Assembly: GCA_037176725.1 (NCBI GenBank)
Contig: JAZBRS010000026.1
Span: forward strand, 106,499,501-106,563,500
Length of the DNA: 64,000 nt
Origin: Posidonia oceanica
Taxonomy: Eukaryota; Streptophyta; Magnoliopsida; Alismatales; Posidoniaceae
Direction of reading: 5' to 3'
Shown here: positions 24,861-36,629 of the stretch, piece after piece
Position numbering within the stretch: position 1 is the stretch's first letter
Layout: each line of letters opens with the position of its first letter
The notes under the pieces: generated by a model
Seen by the model: only the letters and a program-made list of their open reading frames with translations
What the model was told of the DNA's origin: nothing
Databases searched by the model: none
Made by a program: the position numbers and the translations under genes

Positions 24861-25321
24861 TGTTGTAAAATTGGATACAAAAACATATGAATTTTCTATA
24901 ATAAAATCTTATTTTTCAAGACCGAATCATGACAAATAATCACTAAATATAGTATATACGGAAGCATACCTGAATGCATGTTGAAATTTGAAGAAATCAC
25001 TAAATCACATGGACAGAAGCCGACCCTCCAAACCACCACATGCCTCTATCTTCTTTGTTTTTCTCAAGATGAGGTGAGAAAGAGAAGAGGCAAATGATAA
25101 AGGGTTAGGACTCTATAATTTTACATATTTCCAATTCGACCTATCAACAAATAGAAATATGTTCAAATGTTCCCTACACATTAAACTCACACTACTTAAA
25201 ATGTTAATAGACTCAATCTAAAACCAAATAGATCACTTTTAATGAGCATAATCACAAAATAACTTACAATACTTTAATTGACTTTATATTGACTCACATT
25301 TATTTAGATTTTAACCCAACA
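24861..25321 (-). repeat. 3' LTR of the copia element
   Basis: 461 bp. On the minus strand it begins TGTTGGGTTAAAATC directly after the polypurine tract and ends ...TTTTACAACA. Homologous over its length to the LTR at 42085-42553, with visible substitutions and small indels. Confidence 0.9.
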
Positions 25322-25335
25322 ATCTCCCACTTGAG
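25322..25335 (-). other. Polypurine tract of the copia element
   Basis: Minus-strand CTCAAGTGGGAGAT directly precedes the 3' LTR start TGTTGGG. Confidence 0.8.
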
Positions 25336-25699
25336 TCATATATAAAATTAACAAATAAAGTATTAAAACCTAATGAGTTCAAAATGACTATTTAAACCAA
25401 GACATCTTTAATAATCCAATCCATTAACTGTACTAACATAAGATCAAAGATATTTTCATTACTATAAGCGTAACTCAACCTATAATGGTCACTAATGCTG
25501 ATACAATTAATGACATGAATCAAGTGTGAATATGTAGTATGGAATTTAGAAGAAGTGATCTAAACACGTCCATATCCAACTGATCCAACCTTATACTTTA
25601 GTGAGATTAACATAAATATCCAAAATGAAAATAACTGTAAACTTTATTTTTGCAGAAAACGATATCTATTGTAATAAAACATCTAAATACAAACTCCCA

Positions 25700-26580
25700 C
25701 TAAACTGATATATCATCAAATGGTACAATACTCATGCGAACGACATGTTCACGAAAGACCTTGGATGGTACTTCCTTAGTAAGCAGATCCTCAATCATGG
25801 AGTTTATCTCAATATGCTCTATAGACAACTGATTATTCTGGATTCTTTCTTTCACAACAAGGAACTTAATGTCTATATGCTTAGACTTAAATAAGCTCCT
25901 GTTGTTATTGGAATATAACACCATATATTTATTATCACAACATAACCTGAACAATCTTTCAATTCCATCTACAATCCGAGACCTGTGATAAAATTCCTAA
26001 GCCATATTCCCTAATTGGATGTCTCATAACATGCTATATACTCGACTGCTATAGTAGGAGCTATAAACGTCTGCTTGAAACTTTTCCATGACACAACTCC
26101 ACCTGCTAGTAAGTATACATAACCTGAAGTGGATTTATGACTATTTTAGCATCCGACGAAATCGAAGTCAAAATATCTAATGATCTCCAATCGATCTAAT
26201 TTACTATACACAAGTGTAGAGTCTTTGGTTCTTTACAAATACCACATGACCCGCTTGACAACTTTCCAGTGATCCTAACTTAGATTGCTTAAATACCTAC
26301 CTAACATGCTAACAATGTAAGCAAGATTTAGACACGTACAAATTTGAACATACATAAGACTCCCAACTACCGAAGCATATGAAATATTCTGCATTTCCTT
26401 ATGTTCAAAATCATTCTTAGGACACTGATTGAAACTAAACTTAGTCTCCCCAAAGGTATCTCCTGGCTTGCATCCACTAATGCCAAACCTTTTGAGGACT
26501 TTTTCTATATAATTTTTTTATGATAATCCAAGAATACTTCAAGAACGATCCCGAAGTATTTGAATACCTAATACAAAAAA
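25700..26580 (-). pseudogene. Copia RNase H region, broken
   Basis: The last open piece (25954-25700) reads CDNKYMVLYSNNN, then SKHIDIKFLVVKERI and SIEHIEINSMIEDLLTKEVPSKVFREHV. This is the C-terminal RNase H domain of copia Pol, where related elements have ADPLTK before the end. Upstream to 26580 the homologous reading continues only in pieces between stops. Confidence 0.85.
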
Positions 26581-26584
26581 AACT

Positions 26585-27382
26585 TCACCAAAATCCTTTT
26601 ATCTCAAATTTGTTTGAGAGAAATTTCTTAGTCTCTTTAAGTAAGTCCATGTCATTAGTGACAATGAGTATGTTATCAACATACAAGACCAATAAAATAT
26701 ATTTACTCTCACTGAACTTATGGTATACACAATCATCTACCAAATTCATCTCAAAACCAAATGAGATGACAACTGGATAAAATTTGTGATACCATTGACA
26801 AGATGCTTGCTTTAAACAATAAGTGGACTTCTTACGTTTGCAAACCATTTTCTTTACATCACCTAATGCAAAGTGTTCTGGTTGTACCATATAGATTGTC
26901 TCATCAATGTCACCATTAAGAAATACCGTCTTTATATCCATTTGGTGTAGCTCAATGTCAAAGTGAGCAACTAATGCCATAATAATTGGAAAAGTCTTTC
27001 GTTGAAACCAGAAAGAAAGTCTCTTTATAGTCAATGCCTTCCTTTTGAGTAAATCCCTTAGCGACAAGACAAGTCTTATATCTTTCCACATTACCTTATA
27101 AATCCCTCTTGATTTTAAATATCCATTTGTAACCAATGGGTTTCTCACCTTCAGGTAATGGGACAAGATCCCAAACGTCAGATAGAAACTCTCTTTATAG
27201 TCAATGCATTTCCTTTGAGTAAATCCCATAGCGACAAGACGAACATTATATCTTTCCACATTACCTTGCGAATCTCTCTTGGTTTTAAATATCCATTTGT
27301 AACCAATGAGTTTCTCACTTTCAAGTAATGAGACAATATCCAAAACGTCATTATCCTTCATGAATTTAAACTCGCCATTCAT
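26585..27382 (-). pseudogene. Copia reverse transcriptase, inactivated
   Basis: Typical copia RT blocks are visible: LIGYKWIFKTKRDSQGNVERY, VAMGFTQRKCIDYKESF, FDIELHQMDIKTVFLNGDIDE and CLKQASCQWY. The active-site YVDD reads YVDN (codons near 26682-26671), loss of the second catalytic Asp by a single G-to-A change. A 170-bp tandem duplication (27011-27180 and 27181-27350) repeats the first RT block and shifts the frame, because 170 is not a multiple of three. The frame therefore looks open but encodes a scrambled middle (residues ~75-125). Confidence 0.9.
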
Positions 27383-27421
27383 GGCATCTATCCATTTTTA
27401 AAAGTTGGAAATATTGATTGC

Positions 27422-28597
27422 TTATTGGATGTTGATTGGATCATCGTCCATCATGTCATTATATACTTGATGTTCCTGGAGAAATACGATGTAATCATCT
27501 GAAATCACACTTCTCTTCTCTCTAGTAGACCTCCTAAGTGGCATTGGCTGTTGAAGGAGTTGAATTTGTTCTTCTTGAATGAGTAGTTGATCTTGAATGG
27601 AGAGATAATCAACAATGTCTTGCTTCGGATTTGCCTCTTCAACAATGTTCAATAGCAACTTTAGGAAGAGGAATAAATTCCTCTTCAAAGACAATCTCTC
27701 TAACCTTATCTCCCCTTTAAACCCGACTTCGTCAAGAAATCGAGCATTTTCTGTCTCGAAAAATGACTTAGTAATGGGATCATAAAACTTAAAGTCCCTA
27801 GACCTCTCAGAATATCCAACAAAGTAGCAGCTAACTGTTCTTGAGTTCAATTTCTTTTCATTAGGCTTATAAGGTTTAGCCTTAGTTGGATAACTCCACA
27901 CATGAAGATGTTTTATGCTGGATTTCTTTCCAACCCATAATTTATAGGGGATTTTAGCTACTACTTTAGTTGATACTCTGTTTAATATGTAAGCTGCAGT
28001 CTTAAGTGCCTCGTCCTAGAAAGATTCTAATAAGGTAGAATGACTAATTATACTCCTCACCATGTCCTTAAGTATCCTATTACGCCTCTCAGCAACAACA
28101 TTCATGGATAGAGAACCAGGCATAGTGTATTGAGGGACAATACCATATTCTTCCAAGAACTTGGCAAACAGACATAGACGTTGTTCACCAGATCCGTCAT
28201 ATTTACCATAGTACTCACTACCACGGTCAGATTTAACGGCTTTAATTTTTTGTTGAGTTGGTTCTCAATTTCTAACTTTATATTGTTTGAACACATCCAA
28301 AGCTTGTGAATTTTCATGAATGAGATACAAGTAGCCATAACGTGAATAGTCGTCTATGAATGTAATAAAGTATTGTTGACTATTCCAAGATGCCGTAGGA
28401 AATGGTCTACAAATATCTGTATGTATTAGTTCTAAGATGTCTGAACATCTATTGGCACCTAGTCTCCTAACATTGATTTGTTTTCCCTTAATACATTCAA
28501 TGCAAACTTAGATGTCTGCTGAGTCTAGAGAATGAAGAATTCCATCTAACACAAGTCTCTCAATTCATTGTTTAGATATATGACATAAACGCTTATG
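27422..28597 (-). pseudogene. Copia integrase region, broken
   Basis: The 27901-27422 frame reads WSYPTKAKPYKPNEKKL, SCYFVGYSERSRDFKFYDP and RRSTREKRS, the end of integrase and the linker to RT. Upstream, 28338-28102 has IENQLNKKLKPL in one frame, and the conserved stretch that normally carries the next acidic residue falls in another frame, so at least one frameshift lies near 28245. Confidence 0.85.
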
Positions 28598-28980
28598 TCA
28601 AAATAAAGCAGAATTCTCATTTAATTTTCGCTTTATACCTCTTGATGTAGAATACAAGGTTTTATTATGAGAAACTATTGTATCAAACAAATATAAATTA
28701 TCGTTATTAATCAAAGAACCGGTACCAATACGATTAGAACCTTGAAAAGGACTAAATTTACTATTTCCTTGAAAACAAGAGTTTTTAGACTTATCTAAAA
28801 TAGAAACTGAAATTAAATTCTGCCTAAATGACGGTACAACAAAAGTCTCTTTTAAATCTAAATAACAACCAGTTTTTAACAACAATCTAAAATGACCAAT
28901 AACTTCTACTTTAACTTTATTATCGTCACCCACAAAAATGTATCTTTCGTCATCACTTGGTGTCAGACAACTTAGGCAAC
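28598..28980 (-). pseudogene. Copia protease / GAG-pre-integrase region
   Basis: Reads CLSCLTPSDDERYIFVG, IGHFRLLLKTGCYLDL, TFVVPSFRQNLISVSILD and GTGSLINNDNLYLFD, a standard copia stretch between the protease active site and the integrase zinc finger. Its upstream part continues at 36919-37002 on the other side of the CACTA element. Confidence 0.88.
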
Positions 28981-30038
28981 CCTCATTACAAGAAAATAGG
29001 ACTTTAGCCACAACTAAATATTGTGGCTAACACTAAAAAGGCCATGGCTAATTACATTTAGTCACAACTTTTAACCGTGGTGGAGTCCGTGGCTAAAAAC
29101 CCTGTAACTAAATTTTAGCAACTACTTAGGCTGACTATGGCTAATTTAACCACGATTTACAACAATGGCTAATCTATTGCAACAAAGGCATTCTTATTGC
29201 ATGAAAATCCATGGCTAATGTCGTGGCTAAATTAACCACAGTATTTTTCTATAACTATTGAATCTATTTTGTTCCATAAATTTCGTGGCTAACGTTGTGG
29301 CTAAGGTTGTGGCAAAAATTAGCCACGGGTGATGTCGTGGTTAATTTAGCATGTAATATAGTTTATTTTCTTTTTTTCACCTGTATTATAATATATAAAA
29401 GAAACTATTTTTTAAAATAAATATTATATACTAATTTAACAAACTTTAGATTTACCAAAGTAAAATATATTAATTCCATAATCAAGTACATCATTTTCTC
29501 ATATTAAGGTATCAATTACAAGACTATTTCCAAAAGAAAATATAATACTAAAACTTAAACTGTCTCGAAATGTGAATAAAGGTCCAACATTGATTGAATA
29601 AAATATCTAGATTAAACATCGTTATCTGCATGATTTGTAGGATTTGACTCGACATCATGATCATCATTATCACTAGCACTTGTAGAAACCTACAAAAAAT
29701 AATACAAATCATGGAACTAACTCAACAACATTGCATGAACTATATAAAATTAAGAGTTATTGTCATGGTGGTACCCTGAATTATATTTGATTCTCACTTT
29801 ACCACTCTCAACTTTAAAAGGGTTCACTTTAGTACCTTAAACTTTTATTTTGTCTCCAAAGCAAATTTAAACACTAACACTGTTAAATACTCTCACTTTT
29901 TCTCCGTTATACTCTTTCTAAATAAACCCTATCTTTCTTCCCCAATCTCTCAACAACTTCACCTCTGACGATATAAGGTTGTAGGACTATGAGGCGGCGG
30001 CAATGATGGAGCTCGAGATGTAGAGGGAGAGGTATCAG

Positions 30039-30578
30039 ATGTCTACTTCTTCCCCCACCGACTCCGTCGCTGATGTGTATTTCAATCAGTATCCGGTGAA
30101 TTCTTCTTCTTGCGACATGTATTTGGGCGATGGCGCGGCAACGGTGATCTGCAAGATTTGCATTGGGAAGGAGGAGGGGGTTCCAACGATAGAGTTCCAT
30201 TGGTGCATAAACGACACGGTGGTGCATGGGTTCCGATCCAATGATGGGTCGATCCAGAGGCCAGCAAAGAGGCACGTCGACGTTTCCTCCTCTTGCGATC
30301 GTCCAGCGTGGTGCTCACCTCCGATGATCGTCACTGCCTTTCTTGATACAGTAATAGCCTACCTCCTCCTCTGCTGCTCCGCGCTCTCCTTCCTCGCCGC
30401 CCACTTCCTCTCCATCTTCGGCCTCCACCTCCCCTACCCCCACTTCCACACCTTCCTCCTCCAATCCCCACCTCGAGCCATCGCTTCCGTCCAGGTCTCC
30501 TCCCTCACCCGATTCCCCTTTCGGAGGTGCAAGGTAGGTCGTGAGGACGGTGGAGTCGTCGCCCATCTTTGGATGTAG
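30039..30578 (+). pseudogene. Unrecognised open frame, possible captured exon
   Basis: 179 codons in a GC-rich island inside the inverted-repeat element. The first half has Cys and His residues (CKICIGKEEG, HWCIND) and the second half a hydrophobic run (VIAYLLLCCSALSFLAAHFLSIFGLHL, of which about 22 residues could span a membrane). I do not recognise the protein. Composition differs sharply from the surrounding AT-rich DNA, which is why a captured host fragment is likely; the frame is also open in parts on the other strand, so coding is not proven. Confidence 0.35.
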
Positions 30579-31045
30579 AATAAAAAAAGTAGGAATAAGT
30601 AGAAAGTGATACTAGTATTATGATAGTATTGATATTCAATTTAGAAGTGATTTTATTTTAAAGATGAATAAGTTTGTATAAGAAGATATTTTGATTTGGA
30701 TGAAAAGTGGAATAAGTATCCAAATAAGTGTTGGAATAAATGAAAAATAAGTAGATTAATAATAATTAACTTGATTATTAAGATATATATCTAATTTAAA
30801 GTATGTATACAATATATTATATATATATATATTAATTTTTAAACAAAAAATAAACACACCGTATACATTCGTGTATTAGAATAACTTAGCGGAATAACTT
30901 TATTCCACTATTCCCGCAGAATAACTATTCTGGAATAAATAATTCAGAATAGGAATTACTATTTCAAGTTTGTTCCGATTTTTACATAACCAAACAGAAT
31001 TAGAATTCCTATTCTATGTTTATTCTAGGACTTATTCTGAATCCA
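30575..31045. mobile_element. MITE copy 1 (AGAATAA ends)
   Basis: AT-rich ~470 bp with inverted ends GGATGTAGAATAA and (reverse strand) GGATTCAGAATAA. A second copy in opposite orientation is at ~35050-35442. The TTTATTCC and AGAATAGG words repeat inside. Target duplication not resolved. Confidence 0.6.
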
Positions 31046-31059
31046 AACAGGGGCTTCGA

Positions 31060-31300
31060 GTTTTCTGAGGGAGGGAGAGAAGGTGGTGGTGATGGTGGTG
31101 GTGATGGTGGAGTCTTGGATGGATTTGGATATGGTGAGGATGGGGTCTAGGTAGTGCTGTGGTGGTGGAGCGAACCATGGGGTAGTGGTGGAGTAGGAAA
31201 GGGTGGTGGTCGAGGAGTAGGAAAGGGTGGTGGTGGTGGTGGAGTAGGAAAGGGTGATGGTTCTCGGGTGGAGGTGGTGGTATTGGTGAGTGGAAGAAGA
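31060..31300. repeat. GGTGGT-rich minisatellite
   Basis: Units of GGTGGTGGTGATGG and GGAGTAGGAAAGGGT repeated several times. Open frames on both strands are composition effects. Confidence 0.7.
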
Positions 31301-31599
31301 AAAAGAAGAAGGGAGGAGGGGCATTGCCGTCACTATCGGAGTCAGGATCGGGACTCCTGATCGCTGGTGGAAAAAGAAGAAGAAAAGGAAGAGGGCTAGT
31401 AGGTGCGAAGGAGGAGGAGAAGGGAGGGGTATTTTCGTCTTAAATTATTGTAAAACTATAAAAACTTAACAAAAATACTAAACTGTGAAACAGTAGAAGT
31501 TGAGAGTACCAAAGTGAATCCTTTTAAAGTTGAGGATAGTAAAGTGAGAATCGAGTATAATTTAGTGTACCAACATGACAATAACTCTAAAAAGAAAAA

Positions 31600-32520
31600 A
31601 TGAAAGATATATAACAAAATAAGAACTAATCATAGACAACAGTGATTTTCAACTAGAATCACAATGAGACATCAATCAAAATGATTTGAATCATAAGTAA
31701 TTCCCTTCAATTAGAATGTCAGGTTTCTTCAAAATAGTAAAATACGACAATTTAAGTTGGCACGTATGACAAATATTTGGCCGTTGGAACCAAACTGCCA
31801 CTTCGCCTCATGCAATTACTCTTGCCACCATGCACCAGAGGTTTAAAGCATGTGCTCGGCAAAGCTCCAAACTAGTGCTGGCTACACCCTTTGCCTTTTG
31901 AAATAGTGCAGTGGAAAAAAGAGGTATGTTAACTAGTTAGCGACACCAGAGACTCTTGCTCTTTTATTTGACATTGAACTATCTTAAAGAAGGAAGTGTT
32001 GTAATTAGTGAACAATTTCAAATGAAATGTGAACCACACAGTAATGAAATGAAATGACATTTCATGTGTTTGCAGTTTTACTATCTTAGATAGTTGTGAA
32101 CATTTTCAAATGTTTGATGATGTTTAATTAGTGATTCATATTCTAAGAATGCCTTCTAAGGATCTTCTAAAGGAAGGAGTGAGAAGCCATAAATATTTCA
32201 AAAGGATACAAAAAAATCATCCTTAAGTTCTGAAAAATACATGCCTAGCAGACATTTGAGTTGAATATGAAAATCAAAAGACAACGACATTTGGTAAAAA
32301 TTGGTCAAATAGAAATAGTCATGGCTAAAAGCTCACTTACAATTGGAACAAACATATATAGTAGAATAAAGAAGAGATGTATTACAAACAATAAAATGAC
32401 TAATTTGCTTCATGAAATGAGTGGTGGACTGAGTGTGTATGTAGATTGTCAATGTAAACACCAAGAGTAGTTTAAATATACACTAAAATGCAAATAAAGG
32501 ACAATATTAACATAGAAAAT
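31600..32520. other. CACTA interior, nothing recognised
   Basis: AT-rich sequence between the Mutator-like element and the CDP-diacylglycerol synthase piece. No domain or repeat identified. Confidence 0.4.
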
Positions 32521-32523
32521 TAC

Positions 32524-33717
32524 CTGGCAATCCATTCTGTCGATAATCCCACCATGACCAGGGATGCTATCACCAAAATCCTATAATATTAAAACAAAAT
32601 TTTACTACGAATAAATAATCCTATAATTTTATAAATTTGTACATGTAACTTAAGAATCATTAACATCACCTTAATCTTGAAAGCTCTTTTGAAACCACTT
32701 AGCAAAAAAACCACCAAAAGGTGCAATTATTGATGCAAATAGACCAAAAGCCAAAGCATGCCATTGCAGTGGCAGAACTGATACTTCCTTCCAAGGAAAC
32801 TACAAAAGAAGATAGGTACTAGAAGCAATTACACATTGAGTTTCATGTTGACATCTCTGACCATAACCCTTCCAAGTGAAAGCAATTTCAGACAAGGAAC
32901 CAGTCATAAATTCTGAAAGATAAATAAGCAGCAACAATCACGTAGCCACATATATGGTAATGTGAGATGGATTCGAATTCTTCATAACATCCAACTAATA
33001 ACAACACTCAGTCTCCAAATTTACAGTTCCAACCAGACTCTGTAATGCACCTTTAACACCAAATGTAAAAGAGAATGGCATCATGAATTTGTAATCATAT
33101 GAAGTTCCCATCAATGTAAAGTCAAAACTTCATCAAACTGGAGTCAAACCTTAAGGACCATTTTAACATCCAATAATACATTGAAGTTTTATGCCAGCAT
33201 CAATATTTCAAAGATCATCCAAATGCTAACGGTGGGAAAATATTATCAGATACCTAACTAATATCTCTTTAATTATGTCTATTGCCTATGAAATTTCAAT
33301 ATAATAGTCAAGTTCCAATTTGTCCAAGTGTACCCTTACCAGGAAAAAAGTAATATTCATTGGACATCATACAAGGGGCACTATGAGTTCCATGGTATCT
33401 CCTATTGCCTGCAGTTTAAAAAACATATTTTCATACAAATTTCATACCCATGATCAACCAACGTTAATCTGCTATGGCTTCAAAATTGCATGCAAGAATA
33501 CACAACTCAGACAACAACCATGCCTTGATCCCACTACGTGGGTTTTTGACAACATGAATTCTTTCTCTCCATTTATATGAGTCAAAGAAAGGAAAAAAAA
33601 ACAGTAACACATATTTATCTGATCCCTCACCCATGAAGGCACGTTTCCTGATAAAGCATAGTGTTTGAGCTTGAACAAAGGATCAGGGTCACAATAAAGC
33701 AACCCAGTAGATAAGTC
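32524..33717 (-). pseudogene. Captured CDP-diacylglycerol synthase fragment, three exons with introns
   Basis: The parent enzyme (phosphatidate cytidylyltransferase) makes CDP-diacylglycerol for phospholipid synthesis. On the minus strand, exon a 33717-33631 reads DLSTGLLYCDPDPLFKLKHYAL; exon b 32799-32670 reads [20 protein letters not shown] and [11 protein letters not shown]; exon c 32580-32524 reads [19 protein letters not shown], the family signature around HGG-x-DR-x-D. Acceptors (TGCAG, TTGTAG, TATAG) and donors (GTGAGG, GTGATG, GTAATT) are intact, so genomic DNA rather than cDNA was taken up. Exon b has one extra A after GGTTTTTTTGCTA, which puts the KRAFKIK-type end out of frame. Both ends of the gene are absent. 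Confidence 0.92.
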
Positions 33718-34100
33718 CTGCATGAAGGAACCAACAGTACCACATGAAATGAGATGCATCTCTGTGACTTTTTCATAGAAAGCAAATTTCAGTTCATTCC
33801 AAAAAAAGGAAAAAGAAGAAGAAGAAGCAAATTTTAGTTATGGTCTGAGACACATTTCATTTGATTGTTTACTTGATATATAAAATATTATTTGCTGATT
33901 CTGCCAATCAAAGCTTGGATTTATAACTCCCCTTGAAAGTTACCTCCATTAATCAATCCTTTTATATCATTAGCTTCTCCTTTTAATGCTTTTTATACGG
34001 TTCCTTTCTCTCACTGCCTGAGATGATGTTAAATATTGGTTCTACAGTAATTAACTCAAGCCAACAGAATTTCATTTTCTTGTGATCATTAAATTTACAG

Positions 34101-34229
34101 CAATCTAACGTATGTGATAATGGATTAGGCCGATTCTATGCTTTTGAGAAAGCTCATAGATTGGATCCAACATCAACTGGACGTGGTGTTCGTCAATTTA
34201 AAATTGCACTTCTCCAGCGACTTGAAAGG
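34101..34229 (+). pseudogene. Captured callose synthase exon
   Basis: Between a TTTACAG acceptor and an AGG|GTAAGT donor, the plus strand reads [20 protein letters not shown] and then [13 protein letters not shown], a conserved block in the N-terminal (Vta1-like) region of plant callose synthases of the CalS1-4 type. The first ~30 bases are decayed: the frame that should read NPRVAYL carries changes, with a stop. It lies on the opposite strand to the neighbouring gene pieces, within ~400 bp of the CDP-diacylglycerol synthase piece, and with part of its introns. Confidence 0.9.
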
Positions 34230-34527
34230 GTAAGTGACATTTTTTAATAAAAAATTGTTGTTATTATTATTATTTCCATGAGAAACTTCCATAAAATTCT
34301 AGTTATGGTTCTTTCTTGTTTGGAGCCGAAATAAGGGACATATTTCCTTTGATATTACTATATGACCGTATATGGCCATTATCACAAGGATATAAACTCA
34401 CACATGTCATTGCGTCAACCCCATATAGTTATAGACAACCATCAGTTTTTGTTTTTGCAATTCACTAACAAATAACCCCAAATGGAAGATAAAGTCAAAA
34501 AGGGGCAAAAATAAAGCGAGAACGCAC

Positions 34528-34815
34528 CGATCTTGCGGACATTTGGTCCGGTGAACAAGTACATGATGAGATGCACAGTCCGGATGCTGAAGCTCTGTTT
34601 ATATGACGAGAGCGCCGACTGCAGCTCTTTGTCGTCAATAAACCCACTCCGATCCCTATCCGCCGCCTGGAAGCAGGCGACCGACCAGGTTCGGATCGAT
34701 CCCGGGCGGGAACGCCGACGGGGTCAATGAGGCGAAAGGGCTCGCCCCGTACGGCGCCGACGGGCCTGACCCGTAGGGTGTCGACGGTGGGAGCCCTGAC
34801 TCGTGCGGAGGAGTA
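34528..34815 (-). pseudogene. Captured EF-hand protein fragment (CML49/50 type)
   Basis: The minus strand first reads the Pro/Gly/Ser-rich N-terminal tail, including PYGSGPSAPYGASPFASL and PSAFPPGIDPNLV. After a 4-bp duplication (GGTC) the frame shifts and continues as ACFQAADRDRSGFIDDKELQ, SALSSYKQSFSIRTVHL and MYLFTGPNVRKIG. This is the first EF-hand and following helix of plant penta-EF-hand calcium-binding proteins. One Gly of the DRDGSG loop is Arg. It ends at a GTGCG donor-like site at 34527, so it looks like exon 1 of the source gene. GC content is far above the surroundings. Confidence 0.88.
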
Positions 34816-35049
34816 CTCGGGCGGAGGAGCACACGGGCGCAGAAAGAGAAAGAGAGAGAAAGGGAAGATACTTGAGCGGTGGGAGACTTTGGAGTGGAGG
34901 GAGAAAGTGAAAATAAGACAGGAAGGAATCGGTGTCCTCGAATTTCAGGGCTTCAGCAGTTTAGCTCTTGGAATATCGATAAAGCCGGTAATAAAGTCAA
35001 ATTTTGAACTACAATTCTATCTGTAAAGTTAAAAAGTGGTATAAAAATA

Positions 35050-35442
35050 GAATATTAATTCTTATTCTGATTTACTTAGTTTAGAATAGTTATTCTATAG
35101 AAAATGTGGAATAAAATTATTTCGCTAAGTTATTCTGATACATGTATATGTACGATGTGTTTATTTTTTGTTTAAAAATTAATACATATATAATATACTA
35201 TATATATTTTTTAAATTAGATATATATCTTAATAATGAAGTTGATTATTATTAATCTATATATTTTCCACTTATTCCAACACTTATTTTGATACTTATTT
35301 CACTTTTCATCTAAACCAGAATATCTCCTTATGCACATTTATTCACCTTTAAAAGAAAATCACTTCCAAACAGAATAGCAATACTATTAGAATATCAATA
35401 TTATTTTCTACTTATTTCTACTTTTCTTATTCTACATCTAAG
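35050..35442. mobile_element. MITE copy 2, opposite orientation
   Basis: Reverse-complement relative of the MITE at ~30575-31045, sharing TTCGCTAAGTTATTCTGATAC and TGTGTTTATTTTTTGTTTAAA-type blocks. Ends are approximate. Confidence 0.6.
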
Positions 35443-35503
35443 GAAGGGCTAGTCTTCACTGTGGTTAAAGTTAGTGGCAAAATTAGTGGTTAATATAAAA
35501 TAA

Positions 35504-36629
35504 AGGGTAAATTATAGTATATTTTCCTCAACTATTTGATTTTTTCAGTTTAGTTCCTTAAACTTTTTTTCGTTACAACTTGCCTTCCTCAACTACTTTT
35601 GTTAAACAACAAGACCCTTTCCGTCAGGCTTGAAGGGTTACAGTATTTTTTTTAGACAAATTTGTCCTTCTTCCCATCTTCTTTCATTTATCCCCCTCAA
35701 CTATTCGAGTTTTTCAATTTAGTATCCTAAACCTTTTCCATTACAACTTGTCTACCTCAACTACTTGTGTTAAACAATAAAACCCTTCTGTCATGTTTAA
35801 AGGATCACGTGACATTTACAATATTTCTTTTGGACAAATTTACCCTTCTTTTCCATCTTCTTCTTTTCCATCTTCTTTTATTTTTCTACGTCATAAATCC
35901 TAAATCCAATTTTACTACCAAAATTTTCTCCTTTCACCTTCTTTCTTAAACTTTTTTTCTCTTTTTTCTTGATGAACTGATAATCTCAAGTTTCGTCAAC
36001 ACCATAGAAAGATCTCGAGCTTCTTCCTTATCATCATCAAGTATATCTCAACTGAATGTCTCAATCCACTCGAAAAGGGTATCGACGACTGGAATTTGTG
36101 TCAGGTGGGGTGTGGATGAAGAAGAAAGGGTTTCGTAGGGGTAACGTTCGGGTCGGGTTCCATAGAACTGAGAAAGGAATTACATGTAACTAAAGGTAAA
36201 ACAGTCAAATAAAGCAAAAATTTAACAGCGTTTACCTAAAAAGGTGGTTTATTGTAATTTACCATAATTGAAGGAGACAAGTTGTAACGAAAAAAAGTTT
36301 ATGGTACTAAGTTGCAAAGATTGAATAGTTGAGGAGGGTAAACTGTAATTTAACTGTTGAGGGAGGCAAGTTGTAATAAAAAAAGGTTTAAGGTACTAAA
36401 CTAAAAAACATGAATAGTTGAGGAGGGTAAACTATAATTTTAACTATAGAATGGTAAATTACAGAGGGTAAAACGATCAAATCATGCAAAAATTTAACGT
36501 CGTTTACCCAAAAAGGGAGTTTGTTGTAATTTATCATAGTTGAAGGAGACAAGTTATAACGAAAAAAAGTTTAAGATGCTAAGTTAAAAAACACGAATAG
36601 TGGAGGAAGGTAAACTATAATTTACCCTA
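35504..36629. mobile_element. 1126-bp inverted-repeat element with 7-bp flanks (copy 2)
   Basis: Ends AGGGTAAATTATAGT and ACTATAATTTACCCT are perfect inverted repeats over 15 bp, flanked by AAAATAA at 35497-35503 and 36630-36636. The interior matches the element at 20962 in reverse orientation, including the Lys/Glu-rich piece (here on the minus strand near 36060-35830) and several GAGGGTAAACTGTAATTTA blocks. No transposase. Confidence 0.85.

Larger units (their letters stand above)
29754..31587. mobile_element. Mutator-like element carrying an unknown coding piece
   Basis: Its two ends are inverted repeats of about 90 bp (GAGTTATTGTCATGNTGGTAC..., with TTCTCACTTTACNATNCTCAACTTTAAAAGG-like text shared; no stretch written here is complete). 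The possible 9-bp duplication TAAAATTAA/TAAAAAGAA matches at seven of nine, so the exact ends are uncertain. Long terminal repeats and a GC-rich interior at 29980-30570 suggest a gene-capturing Mutator-like element. A MITE copy lies inside it at ~30575-31045. Confidence 0.6.
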
